This document shows, piece by piece, positions 42,483 to 52,519 of a DNA stretch of 64,000 nt. Both the position numbers and the translations under genes were made by a program. How positions within the stretch are numbered: position 1 is the first letter of the stretch; the number at the start of each line of letters is the position of its first letter. Location: NCBI RefSeq assembly GCF_900114845.1, contig NZ_FOUK01000001.1, forward strand, positions 496,001 to 560,000, in the 5' to 3' direction. The notes under the pieces are model-generated. The model was not told the origin of the DNA and ran no database searches. It saw nothing but the letters and a program-made list of their open reading frames with translations. Source of the DNA: Pimelobacter simplex (GTDB lineage: Bacteria > Actinomycetota > Actinomycetes > Propionibacteriales > Nocardioidaceae).

Positions 42483-43273
42483 GCGTGGAACTCGCCGCAG
42501 TCGACGTTGAGCATCTGCCCGGTCACGGCCGAGGCGAGGTCGGAGGCGAGGAACAGGGTCGCCTTGGCGACCTCGTCGGGGGTGGCGAGCCGCTTGAGGT
42601 CGGTGGGCGCGGCCTTCTCGGCGTACACGTCCTCGTGGGTGCGGCCGGACTCCTGCGCGATCCAGTCGAAGTAGGCCTTGTTGACGTCCTCGTAGATGTA
42701 CGACGGTGCCACGCTGTTGACCCGGATGCCTCGCGGCCCGAGCTCGGTGGCGAGCGACTGGGCCAGGTGCTCGAGGGTGCCCTTCGACAGCTTGTAGCCG
42801 GAGTACTCGGGCTGGCTGCTGTAGATGACGCACGAGTTGACCATGATCACCGAGCCGCCGATCTTGTCCTCGCTCTGCGCGAGGGCGTCGGCGAACAGCG
42901 ACGAGAGCCGCAGCGGCGCGAAGACGTTGGTCTCGTTGGCGTTGCGCAGGCCGTCGAGGTCGAGGGTGCTGATCGGGTCCATCGGCGGGATGCCGAAGGC
43001 GTTGTTGATCAGGCAGTCCACCTTGCCGAACTCGTCGAGGGAGGCCTCGACGAGCGCCTTGCGCTGGTCCTCGTCGGTGATGTCGGTCGGGACGACGAGC
43101 GCCCGGCGCCCGTACGACCGGACCACCTCCGCCATCTTCTCGAGACGCTCCGGGGTGCGGCTCGCGAGGACGAGGTCGGCCCCCATCTTCGCCGCCTCCT
43201 CACCCAGGGAGCGACCGAGCCCCGGGCCGACACCGGACAGGACGACGACCTTGTCAGTCAGCAGATCCACCAT
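42479..43273 (-). CDS. Short-chain dehydrogenase/reductase (steroid-regulon type)
   Basis: 264 residues from ATG 43273 (GTG 43282 three codons earlier possible). Rossmann motif LSGVGPGLGRSLGEE (variant TGxxxGxG), NNAFG, and catalytic Ser about 145 in MVNSCV, with YSGYKLSKG giving Tyr-x3-Lys. Cofactor preference not clear. It heads an operon with the sulfotransferase and starts 12 bases from a KstR-like box. The Rv3530c-Rv3529c order in mycobacteria is the same. Confidence 0.9.
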   Translation of the reverse strand: MVDLLTDKVVVLSGVGPGLGRSLGEEAAKMGADLVLASRTPERLEKMAEVVRSYGRRALVVPTDITDEDQRKALVEASLDEFGKVDCLINNAFGIPPMDPISTLDLDGLRNANETNVFAPLRLSSLFADALAQSEDKIGGSVIMVNSCVIYSSQPEYSGYKLSKGTLEHLAQSLATELGPRGIRVNSVAPSYIYEDVNKAYFDWIAQESGRTHEDVYAEKAAPTDLKRLATPDEVAKATLFLASDLASAVTGQMLNVDCGEFHA

Positions 43274-43284
43274 GGCCGACACAC

Positions 43285-43298
43285 TAGAACGTGTTTCA
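43285..43298. promoter_or_regulatory. KstR-like box TAGAACGTGTTTCA
   Basis: Fits the TNNAACNNGTTNNA pattern described for the TetR-type steroid regulator KstR of actinobacteria. It lies 12 bases upstream of the SDR ATG. A second, more symmetric copy is at 47303. Assignment to KstR is inference, the regulator is not in the window. Confidence 0.7.
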
Positions 43299-43345
43299 GT
43301 TTTGGGGAAGGGGGTGGCGCGAACCCGCTCCCGGCGGCTTGTCGT

Positions 43346-44293
43346 TCACAGCCCGGGCAGCGGCGGCGTGAACGCGAGCGGCACGGAGGGCTCGTTCCCC
43401 GCGACCTCGTCGTCGGGGTAGACGGCGGTCGCCACGTGGCGGACGCCGTCGAGCACCAGGGTGACCCGCGTGGTGAACGGGAATCCGCCCAGCCGCGCCG
43501 CCGCGCGGGCCACCTCATCGGGAGCACCGAACCACAGGTCGCCGACGCAGGAGCCCCGCCGGCGCTGGGCGGTGATCGTGGTGCGCCGGCCGTTGCCCGC
43601 GGTCACCTCGACCTGGGCGGTGGCGCGGCGCGGGGTCCGGTCGAGGCCCGACACCGACAGCTCGAGACCGTAGCTGTCGGGGCGCCCGTCGTGGTCGGCG
43701 ATCAGTGCCAGCTGGGCGGCCGGCGTCGGCATCGGGCCCGCGGCCGGCGTCGTCCAGCGCACCTGGGCGAACATGTCGCCCCGGCCGGTCGCGAACAGTC
43801 CGACGTCGTACGTCGCCGCGGGGCCGAACGGCCGGATCCGGTACCACCCGCCGCCGAGGTCGTCGGCGGGCGCGGTCATCTGGCGCCCGGTGCAGGAGCG
43901 GCGGCCCTGCCGGCCGGGGCGCACCTCGGTCAGCGACACCTCCAGCCGGAAGCGCCGGACCGGGACGTGCACCAGCAGCTCGGCCGCCGACCCCACCTCC
44001 GGCGGCTCCGTGACGACGCCGTCGACGCACCCGCCGCCGTAGCAGTACGTGTGCGGGTGCAGGACCAGCTCGCGGGCGCCGTACCGGACCCGGAAGGGCG
44101 GGGGCGCCGTGATCCCCGGCCCGCCGCCCGGTGTCGGGCCCGCCGTCGGGCCCGCGGTGGTGGTCGCGGTGGCGGCCGGGGACGTGGTCGCGCCCGGCGC
44201 CGCCGCCGGCGCACGGCCGGCGGTGGGCACCTCCGTCCCGCAGCCGGTCAGGACGACCGTGAGCAGGAGGGCCGGTACGGCGAGCGGGCGCAT
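43346..44293 (-). CDS. Putative lipoprotein of unknown function
   Basis: 315 residues. Signal peptide ending VLTGCG (lipobox), then a low-complexity Thr/Pro/Ala linker (about 25-60) and a beta-rich domain with Cys pairs CYGGGC, SCTGRQ and SCVGDLW. No enzyme motif. It is isolated between the KstR-like promoter of the SDR operon and the Uma2 gene. Confidence 0.7.
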   Translation of the reverse strand: MRPLAVPALLLTVVLTGCGTEVPTAGRAPAAAPGATTSPAATATTTAGPTAGPTPGGGPGITAPPPFRVRYGARELVLHPHTYCYGGGCVDGVVTEPPEVGSAAELLVHVPVRRFRLEVSLTEVRPGRQGRRSCTGRQMTAPADDLGGGWYRIRPFGPAATYDVGLFATGRGDMFAQVRWTTPAAGPMPTPAAQLALIADHDGRPDSYGLELSVSGLDRTPRRATAQVEVTAGNGRRTTITAQRRRGSCVGDLWFGAPDEVARAAARLGGFPFTTRVTLVLDGVRHVATAVYPDDEVAGNEPSVPLAFTPPLPGL

Positions 44294-44369
44294 GACGTTA
44301 CGACGGACCTCGCGTCGCGCACGTTCCCTCCGTCCCGCGCACCTTCCCTATCTGCCTTCTCTCCGCGCC

Positions 44370-45035
44370 TCAGGGCAGCAGCGCCACCGGGTCGAAGCGC
44401 ACCCGCACCGGTTCATCGACCTCGACCGTCTCGCCGGCCGTCCAGGCGCCGAGCTCGGCGTAGGCGTCGTCGTGCAGCACGTAGGCGATCACCCTGAGCG
44501 GGTCGAGCTCGATGCGCCAGAAGCCCGGGATGCCGGCCTGCGCGCACTTCTCGGCCTTGATCGTCCGGTCGATCGCGGCCGTCGTCGGCGATGCCACCTC
44601 GGCGACCAGGACCAGGGCCGACGAGGGCTGGGCGTGGGCTCGCCACTGGATCTCGTCACGCTTGACGACGCAGACGTCGGGGCCGACGGTGGTCGTCGGG
44701 GGATCGAGGGCGACGCCGATCTCGCGGACGGCGACGACCTCGTCGGGCAGCTGTGTCGTCAGGATCGAGCACAGCCGGTCGGCGGCCAGGTGGTGCAGGG
44801 GGTTCGCCTGCGCGTTCACCAGCAGGTTCCCGTCGATGACCTCGAAGCGGTTCGACTCGGGAAGCCCGTCGAGGTCGGCCTGGGTCCACGGAGCGAAGGT
44901 CCGCGGATGGGCGCGGACGACGAGGGTCCCGTCGATGATCTCGACGTCCCAGCCCTCGGGGAGGGCGTCGAGGTCGGCAAGGGTCCAGGGATCGGGGTGG
45001 TCCACGAGCAGCGCGAGCATCGGGTCGCCGTCCAT
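44370..45035 (-). CDS. Uma2-family endonuclease-like protein with duplicated N-terminal segment
   Basis: 221 residues, ATG 45035 (45020 possible). The core is Uma2/DUF820: GPDVCVVKR, LVAEVASPTTAAIDRTIK and EKCAQAGIPGFWRIELDP give the acidic and lysine residues of a PD-(D/E)XK-type fold. The N-terminus contains two copies of PWTxADLDxLPExxxxEVID (about residues 13-44 and 45-76), an internal tandem duplication. Uma2 proteins are widespread, often toxin- or defence-associated, and their role is unclear. Not KstR-linked. Confidence 0.82.
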   Translation of the reverse strand: MDGDPMLALLVDHPDPWTLADLDALPEGWDVEIIDGTLVVRAHPRTFAPWTQADLDGLPESNRFEVIDGNLLVNAQANPLHHLAADRLCSILTTQLPDEVVAVREIGVALDPPTTTVGPDVCVVKRDEIQWRAHAQPSSALVLVAEVASPTTAAIDRTIKAEKCAQAGIPGFWRIELDPLRVIAYVLHDDAYAELGAWTAGETVEVDEPVRVRFDPVALLP

Positions 45036-45217
45036 TCGTCGAGTCTGACATCGGTTCGAGGCATGGACCAAGGCTCAGCGGGCTCGGGTCATCGACGAAA
45101 TGCGACGGGTTCCGCCTGGGGACGACGACGCCGCCCGGCACGGTTGTGGACGGGCGGCGGTCGCTCAGGTGGCGCGTGGGTCGGGTGTGGCCTCGCGGCC
45201 GCGGGCAGCCCGACCGG

Positions 45218-46396
45218 TCAGCTGATCATCCGCCGCGCCACCGCCCGCTGCCGCGCGGCGATCCGCTCGGCGTACGCCTCGGCGGACAACCCGGTGCCCC
45301 CCGCCGACCCCTCGAGCCGCGAGCCGACCGAGGCCACCGGGACGATCTCGACGCTCGGCCCGTCAGCGGCGGTGAGCTCGCGCGAGAGCTGCTGCCAGCG
45401 CAGCATGATCGGGCCGGTCGGGTGGCCGGTGGTCTCGAGCCAGTTGGCGGTCGGCGCCGGGGCGCCGTCGACGACGCCCGGGGGCCGCTCGGAGATCACG
45501 AACCGGAAGCTGCCGTCGTCGTCCGCGACGGCCTGGGCCTTGGTGAGGGAGGTCTGGTGGGTCTCGTAGTCGGTGGAGGCGTACCAGTCCGAGCCGATCT
45601 GGATCGCCTGGTAGGCGCAGTCGTCGCAGCGCGGCACGGTCACGATCATCGCCTCGTCCTCGGCGAGCTCGTAGTGCCCGATCGAGGAGAACTGCGAGGA
45701 CAGGCCGCCGGGGGTGGAGGCGGGCGCGGTGAGGGTGTTGACCGGCTCCTTGAACTGGAAGAAGTGGGGGAAGGCGAACCAGGTCTGGATCGAGCCGACG
45801 AGCGAGCGGGCGGCGACGTCGTACTTCTTGCGGAGCACGTCCTCGGTGAGCGGACGCCGGGCCTGGCCGAGGGTGTCGGTGCGCTCGATGGTGAGCGTCC
45901 CGCGGGCCTCGGTGTCCCAGTCGTTGAACACCTCGCGGACGATGAGCGTCTTCGCGCCGGGCTCGGCGACGTAGGTGAACGAGAAGGTGCCGTCGTCGGC
46001 GATCTCGAGCTCGCGGTCGTCGAACGCCATCAGGGAGGTGGCGGCCGACGAGGCGTTGTAGGTCCCGCCCATCACCTGGAACGACAGGTCGGCGGAGGTG
46101 CCCCGGCGTCCGCGGACGACGTACTCGACGCCCTCGCGCAGGTAGGCGTGGAAGTAGACGGCGTCAGGGTTGTCCAGGCCCTGGCGCGAGAACTGGTGGG
46201 TGGGGTTGATGAAGAGCGGCTGCTCGAGGTCGTAGTCGAAGGCCGTCTGCAGGGCCATCCGGATCCGCCCGGAGAGGTAGTCGTACCCCTCGAGCCGGTC
46301 GGCCTCGGTCTTGATGAAGGGGGCGTTCGCGATCAGCTCCTCGGCCTCGGCGATCGCGTCCTGGAGCGGCTTGGTCAGGCCCAGCGACTCGCTCAT
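45218..46396 (-). CDS. DUF1214-like protein (Rv3531c-like)
   Basis: 392 residues. The N-terminal helical segment LQDAIAEAEELIANAPFIKTEAD then YDYLSGRIRMALQTAFDYDL and a beta-rich C-terminal half with VVPVASVGSRLEGSAG-type ending; DWYASTDYETHQTSLTKAQA is a conserved stretch of DUF1214-like proteins. It resembles mycobacterial Rv3531c, in the cholesterol gene cluster next to the Rv3529c/Rv3530c pair. It starts five bases after the LLM gene and is probably cotranscribed with it under the 47303 box. Confidence 0.8.
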   Translation of the reverse strand: MSESLGLTKPLQDAIAEAEELIANAPFIKTEADRLEGYDYLSGRIRMALQTAFDYDLEQPLFINPTHQFSRQGLDNPDAVYFHAYLREGVEYVVRGRRGTSADLSFQVMGGTYNASSAATSLMAFDDRELEIADDGTFSFTYVAEPGAKTLIVREVFNDWDTEARGTLTIERTDTLGQARRPLTEDVLRKKYDVAARSLVGSIQTWFAFPHFFQFKEPVNTLTAPASTPGGLSSQFSSIGHYELAEDEAMIVTVPRCDDCAYQAIQIGSDWYASTDYETHQTSLTKAQAVADDDGSFRFVISERPPGVVDGAPAPTANWLETTGHPTGPIMLRWQQLSRELTAADGPSVEIVPVASVGSRLEGSAGGTGLSAEAYAERIAARQRAVARRMIS

Positions 46397-46401
46397 CCCG
46401 C

Positions 46402-47292
46402 TCAGCCGTTCGCCTTGGCGATGATGTTCTCGGCGTACTGCTCGAGGTGCTTGATCTTCGTCTCGAGCGGCTCGGTGTCGGGGCCCTTGATGTAGGGGAC
46501 CCGGAAGCCGACGATGCAGTCCGTGACGCCCTTGTCCTCGAGGCGCTTGATGCCGTCGAGCGTGTAGGCGTCGTACGAGATGACGTGGACCTCGAAGTCG
46601 TCGCGGGTGTCGCCCTCCTCGGCCCGGATCTCGGCGAGGCGGGTGAGCAGGCGGTCGAGCTCCTCGCCGTCGCCGCCGGCGTGCATCCACCCGTCGCCCT
46701 TGCGGACGGCGCGCCGCAGGGCGGCGTCCGAGTGCCCGCCGACGAGCAGCGGGATCTTCTCGGTCGGGGCGGGGCACTGCTGGAGCGGCTCGATGTCGTA
46801 GAACTCGCCCTGGTAGCCGAAGAAGGTCGGCTCGTCGCCGGGCTGGGTGAGCCCGCGCAGGATGTCCATGCACTCGTCCATCCGCTTGCCGCGCTTCTCC
46901 CACGGCACGCCCAGGGCCGCGAAGTCCTCGGGCCAGGGGGAGAGCCCGACGCCGAGGCCGAGCCGGTTGCCCGACAGGAAGGCCAGGGACGACGCCTGCT
47001 TGGCGACGAGCACCGGCGGGCGGATCGGCAGCTTGAGCACGAACGGCGTGAGCCGCAGGCTGCTCGTCACCGCGAAGAGGTGGCTGCACAGGATGAACGT
47101 CTCGATGAACTGCTTGCCGAGCAGGAACTCGCGGTCCCCGGTATCGGTGTAGGGGTACTTCGAGTCGGACTCCTGGGGATAGATCAGGCTGTCCGCGATG
47201 GTCATCGACGTGTAGCCGGTCGCCTCGCAGGCCTGGGCGAGCGGAGCGTAGTAGTCGGCGTGGGTCATGCCCTCGGCAAAGGAGAAGCGCAT
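46402..47292 (-). CDS. LLM-class (luciferase-like) F420-dependent oxidoreductase
   Basis: 296 residues. LLM family pattern: FSFAEGMTHADYYAPLAQAC, GNRLGLGVGLSPWPEDFAALG and the LLVGGHSDAALRRAVRKGDG coenzyme-binding segment. The mycobacterial Rv3520c-type enzymes of the steroid cluster are similar. Its ATG is 10 bases from the perfect KstR-like box. It precedes the DUF1214-like gene by five bases. Confidence 0.9.
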   Translation of the reverse strand: MRFSFAEGMTHADYYAPLAQACEATGYTSMTIADSLIYPQESDSKYPYTDTGDREFLLGKQFIETFILCSHLFAVTSSLRLTPFVLKLPIRPPVLVAKQASSLAFLSGNRLGLGVGLSPWPEDFAALGVPWEKRGKRMDECMDILRGLTQPGDEPTFFGYQGEFYDIEPLQQCPAPTEKIPLLVGGHSDAALRRAVRKGDGWMHAGGDGEELDRLLTRLAEIRAEEGDTRDDFEVHVISYDAYTLDGIKRLEDKGVTDCIVGFRVPYIKGPDTEPLETKIKHLEQYAENIIAKANG

Positions 47293-47302
47293 TCCGCCAC
47301 AC

Positions 47303-47316
47303 TAGAACCTGTTCTA
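47303..47316. promoter_or_regulatory. KstR-like box TAGAACCTGTTCTA
   Basis: Perfect six-base arms TAGAAC/GTTCTA around a two-base centre, matching TNNAACNNGTTNNA. It lies between the divergent LLM (starts 47292) and deazaflavin-nitroreductase (starts 47339) genes, so one KstR-type repressor would control both directions. Confidence 0.82.
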
Positions 47317-47338
47317 GATTTCTGCCAGAGTGAGTCCC

Positions 47339-47824
47339 ATGGCAGCGACCAAGCCGAAGCCCGACGGCCTCGACAAGCCCGTCGTCGCGAAGATCATCAA
47401 GTACGGCGCCAAGGCCAACGTGGCGATCTACCGGCTCACCAACGGCCGGATCGGCGCGAAGTGGCGGATCGGAGCGGGCTGGCGCAAGCCGGTCCCGGTG
47501 CTGCTGCTCGACCACGTCGGCCGCAAGAGCGGGACCCGGTTCACCACGCCGCTGCTCTACCTGGAGGACGGCGCGAACGTGGTGGTCGTCGGCTCCCAGG
47601 GCGGACTGCCGAAGAACCCGCAGTGGTTCCACAACCTCGTCGCGAACCCCGACACCACGGTCGCGCTGCCGGGCGAGCGCTCCCGCGCCGTCCGGGCCCG
47701 GGTCGCCGGGGCGGAGGAGCGGGCGGCGCTGTGGCCGCGGCTCGTCGACCTCTACGCCGACTTCGACAACTACCAGGCGTGGACCGACCGGGAGATCCCG
47801 GTCGTCGTCCTCGAGCCCCGCTGA
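47339..47824 (+). CDS. Deazaflavin-dependent (Ddn-type) nitroreductase-family protein
   Basis: 161 residues from ATG 47339 (GTG 47330 in frame). Ddn signature: GRIGAKWRIGAGWRKPVPVL then LLDHVGRKSGTRFTTPLLYL and GLPKNPQWFHNLVANPDTTV. Binds F420; reduces quinones or nitro compounds. It is divergent from the LLM gene across the KstR-like box. Confidence 0.9.
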   Translation: MAATKPKPDGLDKPVVAKIIKYGAKANVAIYRLTNGRIGAKWRIGAGWRKPVPVLLLDHVGRKSGTRFTTPLLYLEDGANVVVVGSQGGLPKNPQWFHNLVANPDTTVALPGERSRAVRARVAGAEERAALWPRLVDLYADFDNYQAWTDREIPVVVLEPR

Positions 47825-47844
47825 ATCCCGCTGAGGAGAACCCG

Positions 47845-48276
47845 ATGGACCTGGACGAGCTGATCGACCGCGCCGAGATCACCGACGCGATCACCCGCTA
47901 CACACTCGCCGTCGACGAGGGGGACTTCGACCGGCTCGACACCGTCTTCACCCCGGACGCGCACATCGACTACACCGAGAGCGGCGGCATCGTCGACGCC
48001 TACCCGGTGGTCAAGGCGTGGCTGTCCGAGGCGCTCCCCGGCTTCTCGAAGCACCGGCTGCACACGGTCGGGCAGGTCGCGTTCGACTTCGCGGAGGGGC
48101 GCGACGAGGCCGCCGTGACGGCGTACTTCCACAACCCGATGCGGATCTCGGACGGCGCGGGCGGCGAGCGCGTCGTCGAGGTGGGCGGCCTCTACCGGCA
48201 CACGTTCGTGCGGACGGCGGACGGCTGGCGCTCGCGCCGGCTGCACGAGCAGGTCGTCTGGACGCGCGGTTTCTGA
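47845..48276 (+). CDS. SnoaL-like (NTF2 superfamily) protein
   Basis: 143 residues, ATG with GAGGAGAA upstream. NTF2-like fold: ITDAITRYTLAVDEGDFDRLDTVFTPDAHIDY and the ending TADGWRSRRLHEQVVW. Often small isomerases/dehydratases or accessory proteins in steroid and polyketide pathways. 20 bases after the Ddn-type gene and probably in the same operon. Confidence 0.88.
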   Translation: MDLDELIDRAEITDAITRYTLAVDEGDFDRLDTVFTPDAHIDYTESGGIVDAYPVVKAWLSEALPGFSKHRLHTVGQVAFDFAEGRDEAAVTAYFHNPMRISDGAGGERVVEVGGLYRHTFVRTADGWRSRRLHEQVVWTRGF

Positions 48277-48297
48277 TTTTTTCGGGCGCCCTGGACA

Positions 48298-48918
48298 ATG
48301 GGCCGGGTGAGCGACCAGCAGGAGCCCCGCGCCGACCGTCCCGTCCTCAACGGACTGGTGGCGCTGGTCGCCGTCGCGGTCGGGGTCGGCCTGCTCGTCG
48401 GGCTCGTCGTCCTGGTGGGCACCAAGGTGCTGGGCATCGGCGGCTCCGACGGCGACACCGCCGCCGACACCCCGGTCCGCCAGTCGATGTACCTGCCGAC
48501 GCCGGCCAAGACCGACGAGCCGAGCGGCCCGCTCATCACGCTCCACACCGAGGACCCGGACGAGACCGACACCGCCGGGTCCGGCAGCACCGACGAGCCG
48601 ACCGACGACCCGACCACCGAGTCCACCGAGAGCGGGTCGCCCAAGGCCGGCGAGATCTCGCTCCAGGCCCAGCAGACCGACGTCGCCTCGGGTGAGCGGA
48701 TCTACTTCAGCGGCGTCTACCCCGGCGGCGAGGGCGCGATCCTGCGCGTCCAGCGCTGGGAGAACGGCGGCTGGGCCGAGTTCCCCGCCAGTGTCGGCGT
48801 CACCAACGGGACCTTCTCGAGCTACGTCTTCACCGGCGTCGGGGGACTCAACCGGTTCCGGGTGATCGACAGCGACAGCGGCACCGTCAGCAACGAGATC
48901 CGCGTCAACGTCGGCTGA
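48298..48918 (+). CDS. Membrane-anchored secreted protein with acidic linker
   Basis: 206 residues from ATG 48298 (GTG 48307 possible). One strong N-terminal helix (about 22-48), a Thr/Ser/Glu/Asp-rich linker (about 75-115) and a C-terminal beta domain of about 85 residues (ISLQAQQTDVASGERIYFSG). Unknown role; probably an envelope-stress or surface protein. Confidence 0.6.
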   Translation: MGRVSDQQEPRADRPVLNGLVALVAVAVGVGLLVGLVVLVGTKVLGIGGSDGDTAADTPVRQSMYLPTPAKTDEPSGPLITLHTEDPDETDTAGSGSTDEPTDDPTTESTESGSPKAGEISLQAQQTDVASGERIYFSGVYPGGEGAILRVQRWENGGWAEFPASVGVTNGTFSSYVFTGVGGLNRFRVIDSDSGTVSNEIRVNVG

Positions 48919-48927
48919 GCCGACCCG

Positions 48928-48982
48928 CGCACCTCGCACCCGCAACCGACGCACTTCGCACCCGCAACCCGCGCACTTCGCG
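48928..48982. repeat. Two and a half 22-base tandem repeats
   Basis: Units beginning CGCACCTCGCACCCGCAACC (48928), CGCACTTCGCACCCGCAACC (48950) and a partial CGCACTTCGCG (48972) follow the stop of the preceding gene. A short, GC-rich tandem array; too few copies for CRISPR. It may be a terminator or a repetitive intergenic element of the genome. Confidence 0.7.
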
Positions 48983-48987
48983 GGGGG

Positions 48988-49839
48988 TCAGGCCTGCTCG
49001 GGGATCCAGTCGAAGGTGTCGGGGTGGGGGCCGGTGCGGCCCGCGTCGCCCTCGTCGAGGGCGGCGATGGCGGCCACCTGGTCCGGGGTGAGGGTGAAGT
49101 CGAAGATCGCGAGGTTCTCGGCCATCCGCTCGGGGCGCACGCTCTTGGGGAAGACGATGTCGCCGCGCTCGATGTGCCAGCGCAGGGTCACCTGGGACGG
49201 CGTGCGGCCGACCTCGTCGGCGATCCGGACGATGGTCGGGTCGTCGAGGACGCGGCCCTTGGCGATCGGGGACCAGGCCTCGACGAGGGCGCCGTGGCGC
49301 AGCGTGGCGGCGCGGGCGTGGTCGTTGGTGGTGTAGGGGTGCACCTCGATCTGGTTGACCACGGGGACGACGCCGGTCTCGGCGACGATCCGGTCGAGGT
49401 GGTCGGGCTGGAAGTTCGAGACGCCGACCGACCGGGCGCGGCCGTCGGCGGTGAGCTCGGCCATCGCCCGCCAGGTGGAGACGTAGTCGCCGTCGTAGCG
49501 CGTGGGGAGGGGCCAGTGGACCAGGAACAGGTCGACGTGGTCGAGGCCGAGCTTGGCGAGCGACTCGTCGAAGCTGCGCCGGACGTCGTCAGGGCGGTGG
49601 AAGCCGTTGTTGAGCTTGGTGGTCACGTAGACCTCGTCGCGGGGGAGTCCGGCCGCGGCCAGGGCGGCGCCGACGCCCTCCTCGTTGCCGTACATCTGGG
49701 CGGTGTCGAGGTGGCGGTAGCCGGCCTCGAGGGCCTGGGTGACCACCGCCGCGGTGTCGGCGGGCGGGACCTGGAAGACGCCGAAGCCGAGCTGGGGGAT
49801 CGTGGTGCCGTCGTGGAGGGGCAGGCGAGGAATGCTCAT
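48988..49839 (-). CDS. Aldo/keto reductase
   Basis: 283 residues. The catalytic tetrad is recognisable: Asp in LDTAQMYGNE, Tyr in the same segment, Lys in TTKLNN and His in LVHWPLP. NADPH-binding FPKSVRPERM region at the C-terminus, in line with 2,5-diketo-gluconate reductase-type AKR5. Single gene, 190 bases from divergent dnaK. Confidence 0.93.
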   Translation of the reverse strand: MSIPRLPLHDGTTIPQLGFGVFQVPPADTAAVVTQALEAGYRHLDTAQMYGNEEGVGAALAAAGLPRDEVYVTTKLNNGFHRPDDVRRSFDESLAKLGLDHVDLFLVHWPLPTRYDGDYVSTWRAMAELTADGRARSVGVSNFQPDHLDRIVAETGVVPVVNQIEVHPYTTNDHARAATLRHGALVEAWSPIAKGRVLDDPTIVRIADEVGRTPSQVTLRWHIERGDIVFPKSVRPERMAENLAIFDFTLTPDQVAAIAALDEGDAGRTGPHPDTFDWIPEQA

Positions 49840-49944
49840 GACGAGTGCAATCCCCGCGGGAGGGCGACGCATTCCGGGTGTTCGGAAATCGTCGACGATC
49901 CCGGGAACAACCCGGCGGTGACCCCCGTTGAGCCCTATGTCAGA

Positions 49945-49965
49945 CTTGAGTGCATCCGGCTCAAC
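49945..49965. promoter_or_regulatory. HAIR-type HspR operator upstream of dnaK
   Basis: CTTGAGT-N7-GCTCAAC (49945-49965) fits the HAIR element CTTGAGT-N7-ACTCAAG at all but two positions of the right arm. It lies about 65 bases before the dnaK ATG; HspR, encoded at the end of the same operon, should bind it and repress the chaperone genes. Confidence 0.85.
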
Positions 49966-50030
49966 TAACTTGAACCACGAGTTGGAGCCGAGCAGAACCA
50001 CCCACCCCGCATCACGGAGGAGAGACACAC

Positions 50031-51895
<1,865 letters not shown>

Positions 51896-51899
<4 letters not shown>

Positions 51900-52489
51900 C
51901 CGAGGACAACCTCAACCCGGAGGAGGGGGAGCTGCAGGAGACGGCAGCTCCCTCGCCCGAGGGCCAGGAGCCCGCGGCGGCTGCGAACCCCGAGACACCC
52001 GAGGCACCCGAGGCGCCGGAGGCGCCCGAGGCCGAGGTGCCGGAGGCCGAGGCCGACGAGCTCACCGTCACCAAGATGGAGCTCGAGGAGCGCACGCTCG
52101 ACCTGCAGCGCCTGCAGGCGGAGTTCCTCAACTACAAGCGCCGGGTCGACCGCGACCGCGAGCTGCTCCGCGAGAACGCGACCTACGCCGCGCTCACCCC
52201 GATCATCGACGTGCTCGACACGATCGACCGGGCCCGCGAGCACGAGCCGCTCGAGGGTGGCTTCAAGGCCACGGCCGAGCAGCTCGAGCGCGTGGTCGCC
52301 GGGCTGGGCCTGGTGAAGTTCGGTGAGGTCGGCGACGCCTTCGACCCGACCGTGCACGAGGCGCTCTCGCACATCGGCACCGACGCCGAGGTCGAGGTGA
52401 CGACCTGCAAGGTCATCGCCAAGGCCGGCTACAAGATCGGCGACCGGGTCGTGCGGGCGGCCCAGGTGCTCGTGGTCGACCCCGCTTGA
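51896..52489 (+). CDS. grpE: Nucleotide exchange factor GrpE
   Basis: 197 residues from GTG 51896, overlapping the dnaK stop. Acidic, disordered N-terminus with repeated [10 protein letters not shown], a coiled coil ([20 protein letters not shown]), and a C-terminal beta domain ([13 protein letters not shown]). Releases ADP from DnaK. Confidence 0.98.
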
Positions 52490-52519
52490 TGACAGCAACG
52501 ACGAGGAGGGAGGTGCGCG

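Noticed and set aside
48928..48982. Possible CRISPR array
   Set aside because: Only 2.5 units with no distinct spacers, and no cas genes nearby.
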